This document shows positions 40,589 to 48,806 of a stretch of 64,000 nucleotides of DNA, in pieces; position 1 is the first letter of the stretch, and the number at the start of each line of letters is the position of its first letter. Made by a program: the position numbers and the translations under genes. The notes under the pieces were generated by a model, which had not been told where the DNA came from, did no database searches, and saw only the letters and a list, made by a program, of their open reading frames with translations. This DNA is from JAGKXC01 sp964554385. GTDB lineage: Bacteria; Bacteroidota; Bacteroidia; NS11-12g; UBA955. The stretch lies in the NCBI GenBank assembly GCA_964554385.1, contig CAZKOM010000003.1, positions 1-64,000 of the forward strand, in the 5' to 3' direction.

Positions 40589-40654
40589 AAATACTGAATG
40601 AAGTGAAACAGTGAATGAAGCGAAATAGTGGTTGAAGCGAAATACTGGACGATG
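40589..40654. repeat. 17-bp tandem repeat, about four units
   Basis: Units at 40589-40605, 40606-40622, 40623-40639 and a partial at 40640-40654. Consensus AAATAGTGAATGAAGCG, with 2-4 substitutions per copy. It lies between the convergent MbnH-like and metH genes. The period of 17 is not a multiple of three, so it is not coding in a fixed frame. Confidence 0.75.
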
Positions 40655-40656
40655 TA

Positions 40657-43326
40657 TTAATAACCGAGAATAGGGCTGAGCCAGCGTTCTGCGGTTTGGG
40701 TATCTTGCCCTTTTGCCGTTGCATAGGCTTCTACTTGGTCTTTCGCAATTTTACCTAATCCAAAATATTTGCTTTGTGGATGGGCAAAATACCAACCGCT
40801 CACGCTGGCGGCGGGTAGCATGGCCATGGATTCCGTTAATGAAATACCTGCAGTTTCGGTTGCGTTTAGGATTTGGAAAAGGGTTTCTTTTTCGGTATGA
40901 TCTGGACAGGCTGGGTAACCCGGTGCAGGTCGTATCCCTTGATATTTTTCGCGAATTAGATCTTCGTTGCTTATATTTTCTTCGGAAGCATACCCCCAAA
41001 ATTCGGTTCGGATTTTTTGGTGTAATTTTTCAGCAAAACTTTCAGCTAATCGGTCGGCAATGGCTTTAGCCATAATGCTTTGGTAATCATCGTGGTCTGA
41101 CTCAAATTTAGAAACAATTGCGTCCAAGCCAATTCCTGCAGTAACCGCAAAACCGCCGAGGTAATCAATGGCTTCATCAGCCAAGAAATCTACTAAACTT
41201 AGGTTGGGAATACCTCCTGCCATTTTCCTTTGCTGTCTAAGAAAATGAAAATGTTCTAAGGAATTCACTTGGTTTTGGGCATCTTCCACAGAAGGATATA
41301 GGATACAAGATTCACCGGATTTACGCGTTGGCAAAATGAACCATGCGCCTTTTGCCTTTAACGAATTATCTGCAGCAATGGTCTTTAGCAATGCTTGTGC
41401 GTCTGTTAACAATTTTTTTGCTTCAACACCTACAATCTCATCGTCCAGAATTGCAGGATATTGACCAGCTAATTCCCAAGTTTGAAAGAAGGGTGTCCAA
41501 TCAATCGTATCAATTAACTCACGGATGGATAGTTCAATAGGGAAGATACCAATAGTTTTTGGTGTAACAATAGTTCCATCGTGAACCCAGCGATTTTCTT
41601 GGGCTTCGGTAAAGGATATTAGATCTTTAGCACTCTGTCTTTTTGCATGATTTTCAGCCAACAATTGGTATTCTTCTCGGATTTGTTGTTGGTATGTTGC
41701 GCTGTTTTCATCGCTCAACAAATTACTAACTACGGGTACGGAACGCGAAGCATCCAGTACGTGAATGGCCGGGAATTGGTATTCGGGGGCAATTTTAACG
41801 GCAGTGTGCATTCGGCTGGTAGTAGCCCCGCCGATTAACAACGGTATTTTCATTCCACGACGTTGCATCTCTTTTGCCACAAATACCATTTCGTCTAATG
41901 AAGGGGTAATTAATCCAGAAAGACCAATTACATCTGCACCCCAGGCATTGGCTTCTTCTAATATTTTATCGGCCGAAACCATTACACCTAAGTCTTTGAT
42001 TTCGTAATTGTTACATGCTAAAACTACACCAACAATATTTTTACCGATGTCATGTACGTCACCTTTTACAGTAGCTAATAATACTTTTCCTTGTGCTTTT
42101 GCATTAGGATTGGCTGCTTTTTGCGCTTCTAAATACGGTTGTAAGTAGGCGACAGACTTTTTCATAACTCGGGCACTTTTCACCACCTGAGGTAAGAACA
42201 TTTTACCGGCACCAAACAAATCTCCCACGTGATTCATTCCGTCCATTAATGGACCTTCAATTACTTTAAGGGGTTCACCGTATTTGGCTCTGGCTTCTTC
42301 GGTATCGGCATCAATAAACTCTGTAATGCCCTTTATTAGAGAATAACTGAGTCGCTCTTCTACGGAGGTATTTCGCCATGCTTGAGTTTCTTCAACTTTT
42401 TCTTCTTTTTTACCTTTAACCGTTTCGGCAAATGAAACCAATCTCTCGGTAGCATCTTCTCTGCGATTAAGTAAAACGTCTTCTACACGATCGAGGAGTT
42501 CTTTGGGAATCTCGTCATAGACTTCGATCATTCCCGCATTAACGATACCCATGTCTAAGCCGGCTTGGATAGCATGGTAAAGGAAGGCGGAGTGCATGGC
42601 TTCACGCACACGATCATTTCCGCGGAACGAGAAAGAAATATTGGAAATTCCGCCGCTGACACGGGCGCCGGGTAGATTGTTTTTAATCCATCGGGTGGCT
42701 TCAATAAAATCTACAGCGTAATTGTTATGTTCATCAATACCGGTGGCAACAGTTAAAATATTTGGATCGAAAATGATGTCGTTGGCTGGAAATCCGATGC
42801 TAATCAATAAGTCGTAAGAACGTTTACATACGTCGATTTTACGTTGATAATTATCGGCTTGACCGGTTTCATCAAAAGCCATTACAACCACTGCAGCACC
42901 GTAACGATGTACTTTTTTTGCCTTTTCAATGAACGCTTGTTCACCGTCTTTTAACGAAATTGAATTTACAATTCCTTTTCCTTGTAAGCATTTCAGTCCA
43001 GCTTCAATTACTTCCCATTTGCTTGAATCGATCATCACCGGAACTCGAGAAATATCAGGTTCTGAAGCAATAAGATTCAAGAAAACGGTCATGGCTTCTT
43101 TGGAATCCAACATTCCTTCGTCCATGTTTATATCGATAACTTGAGCTCCATTTTCCACCTGTTGGCGGGCTACGTCGAGTGCTCCGTTAAAGTCGCCAGA
43201 AAGGATAAGCTTTGCGAATTTTTTACTTCCAGTAACATTGGTACGTTCTCCGATATTTACGAAGTTTACGGAAGGCGTAACCACGAATGGTTCAAGTCCG
43301 CTAAGAAAAAGATAGTTTTGGTTCAC
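40657..43326 (-). CDS. metH: Cobalamin-dependent methionine synthase, C-terminal part (folate, B12 and reactivation domains)
   Basis: 889 residues from a GTG start at 43326. Domains in order: pterin-binding (residues ~15-280, FVNIGERTNVTGSKKF, QVIDINMDEGMLDS), cap and B12-binding Rossmann domain (~330-560, with the cobalt-ligand motif GDVHDIGKNIV and IGLSGLI), and AdoMet-binding reactivation domain (~580-889, RPAPGYPACPDHTEK). The N-terminal homocysteine/zinc domain of the usual ~1200-residue enzyme is missing. Bacteroidota often encode it as a separate adjacent gene; here the upstream neighbour is instead the fused E1, 14 nt away. The homocysteine subunit must be elsewhere. Transfers methyl from methyl-folate to homocysteine. 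Confidence 0.95.
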   Translation of the reverse strand: MNQNYLFLSGLEPFVVTPSVNFVNIGERTNVTGSKKFAKLILSGDFNGALDVARQQVENGAQVIDINMDEGMLDSKEAMTVFLNLIASEPDISRVPVMIDSSKWEVIEAGLKCLQGKGIVNSISLKDGEQAFIEKAKKVHRYGAAVVVMAFDETGQADNYQRKIDVCKRSYDLLISIGFPANDIIFDPNILTVATGIDEHNNYAVDFIEATRWIKNNLPGARVSGGISNISFSFRGNDRVREAMHSAFLYHAIQAGLDMGIVNAGMIEVYDEIPKELLDRVEDVLLNRREDATERLVSFAETVKGKKEEKVEETQAWRNTSVEERLSYSLIKGITEFIDADTEEARAKYGEPLKVIEGPLMDGMNHVGDLFGAGKMFLPQVVKSARVMKKSVAYLQPYLEAQKAANPNAKAQGKVLLATVKGDVHDIGKNIVGVVLACNNYEIKDLGVMVSADKILEEANAWGADVIGLSGLITPSLDEMVFVAKEMQRRGMKIPLLIGGATTSRMHTAVKIAPEYQFPAIHVLDASRSVPVVSNLLSDENSATYQQQIREEYQLLAENHAKRQSAKDLISFTEAQENRWVHDGTIVTPKTIGIFPIELSIRELIDTIDWTPFFQTWELAGQYPAILDDEIVGVEAKKLLTDAQALLKTIAADNSLKAKGAWFILPTRKSGESCILYPSVEDAQNQVNSLEHFHFLRQQRKMAGGIPNLSLVDFLADEAIDYLGGFAVTAGIGLDAIVSKFESDHDDYQSIMAKAIADRLAESFAEKLHQKIRTEFWGYASEENISNEDLIREKYQGIRPAPGYPACPDHTEKETLFQILNATETAGISLTESMAMLPAASVSGWYFAHPQSKYFGLGKIAKDQVEAYATAKGQDTQTAERWLSPILGY

Positions 43327-43340
43327 CGTAAATTGTTGGA

Positions 43341-45730
43341 TTAACGTAGGCTAGGGTATTTGCTGGGGTTGGCTTCATGCATCATACCGTACAACGCTTC
43401 AAACACGGAATCTACGGATGGTTTGGAGAAATAATCCCCGTCGGAACCGTAAGCGGGTCTGTGTTCTTTCGCTGCGATGGTAAGCGGTTGAGCATCAAGG
43501 TATTTGTAACCGCCCTGAACTTCCAATACTTGTTGCATCATGTACGAGGTGGCACCACCTGGCACATCTTCGTCTAAGAAAGCAATGCGATTGGTTGATT
43601 TCAGGTGCTCAACAATGGTATGATTAATATCGAAAGGTAAAAGAGTTTGTACGTCGATTAATTCTACTCGAATACCGTGATTTGCTAGTAATTCGATGGC
43701 TTCTTGTGCAATTCGAACGCAAGAACCGTAGGTAACTAAGGTAATATCCTCACCAAATTTCAGCACTTCAGGTACGCCTAAGGGTACGGTAAACTCGCCG
43801 ATGTTGGTTGGCATTTTTTCTTTAATTCGGTAGCCGTTTAAACATTCTACAACCAAAGCGGGTTCGTCTGAACGGAGGAGTGTGTTGTACATACCCGCAG
43901 CTTGAGTCATGTTTCTTGGAACGCAAACGTGCATTCCACGAACTGCATGAATAATCATTCCCATGGGGCTTCCGCTATGCCAGATACCTTCTAAACGGTG
44001 TCCACGCGNNNNNNNNNNCCGCCTTTAGTACGGTATTGCATGGTGGCAATATCGTCGCTCTTGGGTTCAAGCGCGTACAACAAGTAATCTAAATATTGAA
44101 TTTCGGCGATAGGACGTAAACCACGCATTGCCGCTCCGATTCCTTCTCCGATGATACTCCATTCGCGGATTCCTTTGTCTGTAACGCGTAGTTCTCCGTA
44201 TTTTTCTTGCATTCCAGAGAAACCTTGGTTTACGTCGCCAATTTTTCCAACGTCTTCTCCAAAAGCAAATACTCGAGGATCGCGCTCCAAGTTGGCATCG
44301 AAACAAGCCCTAACTACTTGGTAGCCATCAACAATTTCATCGGAATATTGAGCAGGCACTTCAGGCACGCTAAACACGCTACCGGAGCCTTGAGAGTAAA
44401 CATGACTGTTATATCGATCGCCGTTTAAGCTTTCAAATGCTTGTAACGCTTCAACTAAGGATTGTTTTTTATCGGCTGATATGGAAGCACAACCGCGTAA
44501 TGCCTTGTGCAAAGCGTTGCCAATATCTCTGCGAAGCGGTTCTGAAATTTGCTGTAATTGCGCTGCAATTTCATTTAATAAATTGCTTTCAACCCCTTGA
44601 TTAGCAAGTTCCGTTAGGGTAGAAACGGCATTTGCTACTTCTTGCTTGATTGGCGTAATGTAGGCTTGCCAGGCTTCTTTTTGCGAATTTTTAACGTAAT
44701 TTAAAGCGTTATTTTCTAACGTATCTAAATCTTCCGCTGTAGCAAAACCTTGTTCTTCAATCCACATGCGCATTTGCTTCACACAATCGAAATCAATTTC
44801 CCATTGTAAGCGTTCTTTTGACTTATATCGTTCGTGAGAACCGCTAGTAGAGTGGCCTTGGGGCTGATTTACTTCATAAACATGGACTAAAACGGGCGTA
44901 TGCTTTTCACGACAAACATCTGCTGCTTTTTTGTAGGTTGCAACCAATTCTGGATAATTCCATCCACGTGCTTTAAAAATCTCTAATGCTTGTCCCTCTT
45001 CGTTCGTTTGAAAACCCGCCATTAGGGCAGAGATATTTTCTTTAGCCGTTTGATATTTTGCGGGTACAGAAATTCCATAACCATCGTCCCAAACACTCAT
45101 TAGTAAAGGCACTTGCATTACGGATGCAGCATTCATTACTTCCCAAAAAACACCTTCGGAAGTAGAGGCATTACCAATAGTACCAAAAGCAATCTCGTTC
45201 CCTTTATTCGAGAACTGATTAAATGCATGTAAATCCGAATTTTCGCGGTATAATTTCGATGCCACGGCTAACCCTAACAATCGGGGCATTTGCCCAGCAG
45301 TAGGGGATATATCGGCACTGGAATTATATCGGTCTGTTTGCGGTAGCCATTCGCCTTGATTGTCTAATAAGCGTGTAGCGAAATGCCCATTCATGCATCG
45401 ACCCCCGGTTGCCGGTTCCTCTTGGATGTCTGGATTAGCATAAAGTTGGGCAAAAAATTCTTTTACATTGCTTATTTCTTTAGCGAACATAAAGGTTTGG
45501 TCGCGGTAATAACCGCTTCTCCAATCGCCCTTTTCAAAAACTTTAGCCATAGCTAACTGAGCTACTTCTTTGCCATCGCCGAAAATTCCAAATTTTGCTT
45601 TACCGGTCAATACTTCCTTTCGGCCAATAAGGCTGGCATGTCGGCTTTCAAAAGCAATTCGATAATCGTTCAGGATCTCTTTAACAAATTCTTCCTTACT
45701 TAGTTCGGCAGTTTTTACACTGGTTTGCAT
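43341..45730 (-). CDS. 2-oxoacid dehydrogenase E1, fused alpha-beta subunits (branched-chain/pyruvate type)
   Basis: About 795+ residues from the ATG at 45730. The N-terminal half is E1-alpha with the thiamine-diphosphate site (GYYRDQTFMFA, GTIGNASTSEGVFWEVMNAASVMQVPLLMSVWDDGYGIS). The C-terminal half is E1-beta (VFAFGEDVGKIGDVNQGF, GIGAAMRGLRPIAEIQYLDYL, RGHRLEGIWHSGSPMGM). A 10-N gap (44010-44019) changes frame, but the sense is continuous; by comparison with E1-beta proteins roughly ten residues are missing. It decarboxylates 2-oxoacids and passes the acyl group to the lipoyl E2. No E2 or E3 gene is adjacent. metH follows 14 nt downstream. Confidence 0.93.
44010..44019. other. Assembly gap (10 N) inside the fused E1 gene
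   Basis: Ten N breaking the E1-beta part; flanking protein fragments belong to one gene. Confidence 0.95.
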
Positions 45731-45737
45731 GCGACTG

Positions 45738-45745
45738 CAAAGATA
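45738..45745 (-). promoter_or_regulatory. -7 box TATCTTTG for the E1-metH unit
   Basis: Exact TAnnTTTG on the minus strand, 7 nt before the ATG at 45730. Confidence 0.5.
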
Positions 45746-45828
45746 CGGGTTTCGTTGAACATGCTATTTGCTACGATTAGGATAACTTTTATGAATTAAA
45801 TAGGAATTTATTTACCGGTTTTGCTCAG

Positions 45829-45836
45829 TAGATTTG
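45829..45836 (+). promoter_or_regulatory. -7 box TAGATTTG for uvrB
   Basis: Exact TAnnTTTG, only 4 nt before the uvrB ATG (45841); this predicts a leaderless mRNA. No LexA-like operator recognised. Confidence 0.5.
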
Positions 45837-45840
45837 CGGA

Positions 45841-47886
45841 ATGTCCACTTTCGAATTAATCTCACCTTTTCAGCCAACGGGAGATCAGCCAATGGCCATT
45901 CAAAAATTGGTAGAGGGAATGAATTCGGGCGTTCAAGCTCAGACTTTACTGGGGGTTACGGGAAGTGGTAAGACATTTACAGTAGCGAATGTAATTGCGC
46001 AAACGCAACGTCCCACATTGGTGTTAAGCCACAATAAAACGTTGGTCTCTCAATTGTACGGTGAATTCAAGCAGTTTTTTCCAAACAATGCGGTGGAATA
46101 TTTTGTAAGTTATTACGATTATTACCAGCCGGAAGCCTACATACCTACAACCAATACGTACATCGAGAAGGACTTAAATATTAATGATGAAATCGAGAAA
46201 TTACGATTGCGCACGATTTCAAGTTTGCTCAGTGGCCGAAGGGATGTAATTGTGGTGGCCAGCGTAAGTTGTATTTACGGTGCTGGAAACCCCGCGGATT
46301 ATGAAAATACCATTATTCGATTTAGTGTAGGCGATACGTTGTCTAGAAATCAATTGTTATATCGATTGGTGGAGAGTCTTTATAGCAGAACTACCGCGGA
46401 TTTTCTTCGGGGTACTTTTCGAGTAAAAGGCGATACAGTGGATGTGCATTTGGCGTACAATGACTTTGCCTATCGAATATCGTTTTTTGGTGATGAAATT
46501 GAAGAAATATACAGTTTTGAGCCAGAGAGCGGTAAAAAAATAGAGAATTTAACCCATGCGGCCATTTATCCGGCGAACTTGTATGTGAGTCCGCGCGATC
46601 GGTTAAAAGAGATTATTTACCAGATTCAGGACGATTTGATGGAGCAAATGGAGTGGTTTCAGAAGCAGGGTAGATTTTTAGAAGCAAAGCGATTGGAAGA
46701 ACGGGTGAATTTCGATCTAGAAATGATTCGAGAATTGGGATATTGTAATGGAATCGAAAATTATTCGCGGTATTTTGATCGGAGAAAACCAGGGGATCGA
46801 CCTTTTTGCTTGTTGGATTATTTTCCAAAGGATTTTTTGCTTGTAGTAGACGAATCCCACGTTTCTATGCCTCAAATTCGGGCGATGTACGCTGGGGATA
46901 GAAGCAGAAAAGTGAATTTGGTGGATTTTGGTTTTCGATTACCTGCTGCTTTGGACAATCGCCCCTTACAGTTTGATGAATTTTATGGAGCAGTAAATCA
47001 GGTAATTTATGTGAGTGCCACCCCAGCGGACTACGAAATCAAGGAAAGTGAAGGTGTAGTGGTGGAGCAGCTAATTCGACCCACAGGATTGTTGGATCCC
47101 ATCATTGAAGTGCGGCCTTTGGAGAATCAAGTGGATGATTTGATTGAGGAGATTGAAAATCGAATCAAGATGGGTGATAGGGTTTTGGTTACTACCCTTA
47201 CCAAGCGTATGGCCGAAGAGTTAACTAAGTATTTATTGAGGTTAAGCATAAAAGTAGATTACATTCACAGCGAGGTTAAAACGTTAGACCGGGTGGAGAT
47301 ATTAAGAAATTTGCGGCTGGGATCCATTGACGTTTTAGTGGGTGTGAACTTATTACGAGAGGGCTTAGACCTGCCTGAGGTTAGTTTGGTGGCCATCATG
47401 GATGCCGATAAAGAAGGGTTCCTACGCTCACAAACTTCTTTGGTACAAACCATTGGAAGGGCCGCTCGAAACGATAGGGGTTTAGTAATCATGTATGCCG
47501 ATAAAATTACCGAAAGCATGCGGTTAACCATTGAAGAAACCAATCGTAGAAGAGCTAAGCAAGAAGATTACAATAAATTACACGGTATTACACCCACTAC
47601 GGTGCGGAAGAGTAAGGATGAAATATTCCGACAAACGTCGGTGGCCGATGCTAAATCGGGTGATGTTGACTTGCATGTACACGGAAGCTATGAGGTAACC
47701 AAGCCTGAAGTGGGATTGGCCGCCGATCCGATTATAAACTACATGGATAAAGATTCATTAAAGAAGGCTATCGCCAGAACAGAAAAAGACATGTTGCGTG
47801 CTGCCAAGGAGATGGAATACATGGAGGCTGCTCGTTTACGAGACGAACTGGAAGTGCTTAGAAATAAGCTAGCCGAGGCAACTTAG
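45841..47886 (+). CDS. uvrB: UvrABC excinuclease subunit B
   Basis: 681 residues, normal length. The damage-verifying helicase-like subunit of nucleotide excision repair. Seen: Walker A GVTGSGKTFT with Lys44, the beta-hairpin region YYDYYQPEAYIP, helicase motifs (LLVVDESHVSMPQIRAMY; YVSATPADYE; GVNLLREGLDLPEVSLVAIMDADKEGFLRS; QTIGRAARN), and a C-terminal UVR motif for UvrC contact (~residues 635-675, KKAIARTEKDMLRAAKEMEYMEAARLRDE has the family spacing). It is monocistronic and convergent with the DUF4249 gene. Confidence 0.98.
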   Translation: MSTFELISPFQPTGDQPMAIQKLVEGMNSGVQAQTLLGVTGSGKTFTVANVIAQTQRPTLVLSHNKTLVSQLYGEFKQFFPNNAVEYFVSYYDYYQPEAYIPTTNTYIEKDLNINDEIEKLRLRTISSLLSGRRDVIVVASVSCIYGAGNPADYENTIIRFSVGDTLSRNQLLYRLVESLYSRTTADFLRGTFRVKGDTVDVHLAYNDFAYRISFFGDEIEEIYSFEPESGKKIENLTHAAIYPANLYVSPRDRLKEIIYQIQDDLMEQMEWFQKQGRFLEAKRLEERVNFDLEMIRELGYCNGIENYSRYFDRRKPGDRPFCLLDYFPKDFLLVVDESHVSMPQIRAMYAGDRSRKVNLVDFGFRLPAALDNRPLQFDEFYGAVNQVIYVSATPADYEIKESEGVVVEQLIRPTGLLDPIIEVRPLENQVDDLIEEIENRIKMGDRVLVTTLTKRMAEELTKYLLRLSIKVDYIHSEVKTLDRVEILRNLRLGSIDVLVGVNLLREGLDLPEVSLVAIMDADKEGFLRSQTSLVQTIGRAARNDRGLVIMYADKITESMRLTIEETNRRRAKQEDYNKLHGITPTTVRKSKDEIFRQTSVADAKSGDVDLHVHGSYEVTKPEVGLAADPIINYMDKDSLKKAIARTEKDMLRAAKEMEYMEAARLRDELEVLRNKLAEAT

Positions 47887-47887
47887 T

Positions 47888-48781
47888 TTATTCCGGAATC
47901 AGAATAGTTTCTCTCACCACAGCACTCATACAAAATAGACCGCCCAGTGTGTTTTTAGGGTTTTTATTTACAGCGATAATGTTAGAAAAGATGTTTGCTG
48001 GAGGCGTAGCAAACAGTCCGCCGTTTTGATTTTCGTTTCTAACTAGATTAAACCAGCCGTAGGCAATTGCGCTGATGGAGTGAATTTCTAAGCGAACAGT
48101 TTCGTCTTTTTTAAACGATCGAAGGAAGTCGTTTACACCGGAATATCGGATAGGGTAAATAAATAATTCACCGTCTACATCGGTTGAGGTATTTCCCATA
48201 TCCGCTGAAATATTTAATTGATCGATACTGCTTAGAAAAGTATCGTTTCTAAAAGTTTTTATCCAGTAGAAATCCCCTTTACCAAATGCATCTTTGGCCA
48301 TTAATTCTACGTAGTATCCTGTAGTGTTTATTGGAGGTCCATTTCCTTCAACATCTACCAAGCGAATGGAATCGATGGTGGCAGTACGTGCTAAATTACA
48401 GAAACTTGCCAGGGTATCGCCGTCCACTAAAATGAAAAGTGCGTAATCGTGTCCAACGGTGAAGGTATCACCGGTGGAAGCATTGGGGGTAAATTGATAT
48501 TTTCCTTTTTCGGTATGTTGAAAAAAGAATGGTTTACCTGCAGTGGTATCAAACAGTAATACTTGCGCATTTGTAACGGCGGGTGCTGTATTGGTATCGA
48601 AGTAATTTACGGCTCTGGATAATGTGATTGTTTGAGTTTGAGGTAGATTATTGATAAATGCATCTACCACTAATTTGGGATTGTTGTAATCTACGTTTAC
48701 TTTTATTTCGTCTTCGCAACCTGTTTGAAAAAGTGCTATACCTGCTAAGAAAGAGGTAAAAATCAATGACTTAAGGTTCAT
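47888..48781 (-). CDS. DUF4249 family lipoprotein (TonB-receptor partner)
   Basis: 297 residues from ATG 48781; an earlier ATG at 48802 gives a seven-residue longer signal. Lipobox FQTGC (lipid Cys22) follows a hydrophobic stretch (LIFTSFLAGIALF). The mature region opens with a short acidic segment and a beta domain: PKLVVDAFINNLPQTQTITLSRAVNYFD, close to the DUF4249 consensus in which an N-terminal strand states 'lVVegwitn', then NAQVLLFDTTAG and YALFILVDGDTLAS. The gene lies 25 nt (or 4 nt) downstream of a TonB receptor. The pair probably captures and imports one ligand, which is unknown. Confidence 0.88.
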   Translation of the reverse strand: MNLKSLIFTSFLAGIALFQTGCEDEIKVNVDYNNPKLVVDAFINNLPQTQTITLSRAVNYFDTNTAPAVTNAQVLLFDTTAGKPFFFQHTEKGKYQFTPNASTGDTFTVGHDYALFILVDGDTLASFCNLARTATIDSIRLVDVEGNGPPINTTGYYVELMAKDAFGKGDFYWIKTFRNDTFLSSIDQLNISADMGNTSTDVDGELFIYPIRYSGVNDFLRSFKKDETVRLEIHSISAIAYGWFNLVRNENQNGGLFATPPANIFSNIIAVNKNPKNTLGGLFCMSAVVRETILIPE

Positions 48782-48806
48782 GTTAAATGGATATTTTAGC
48801 ATTGGA

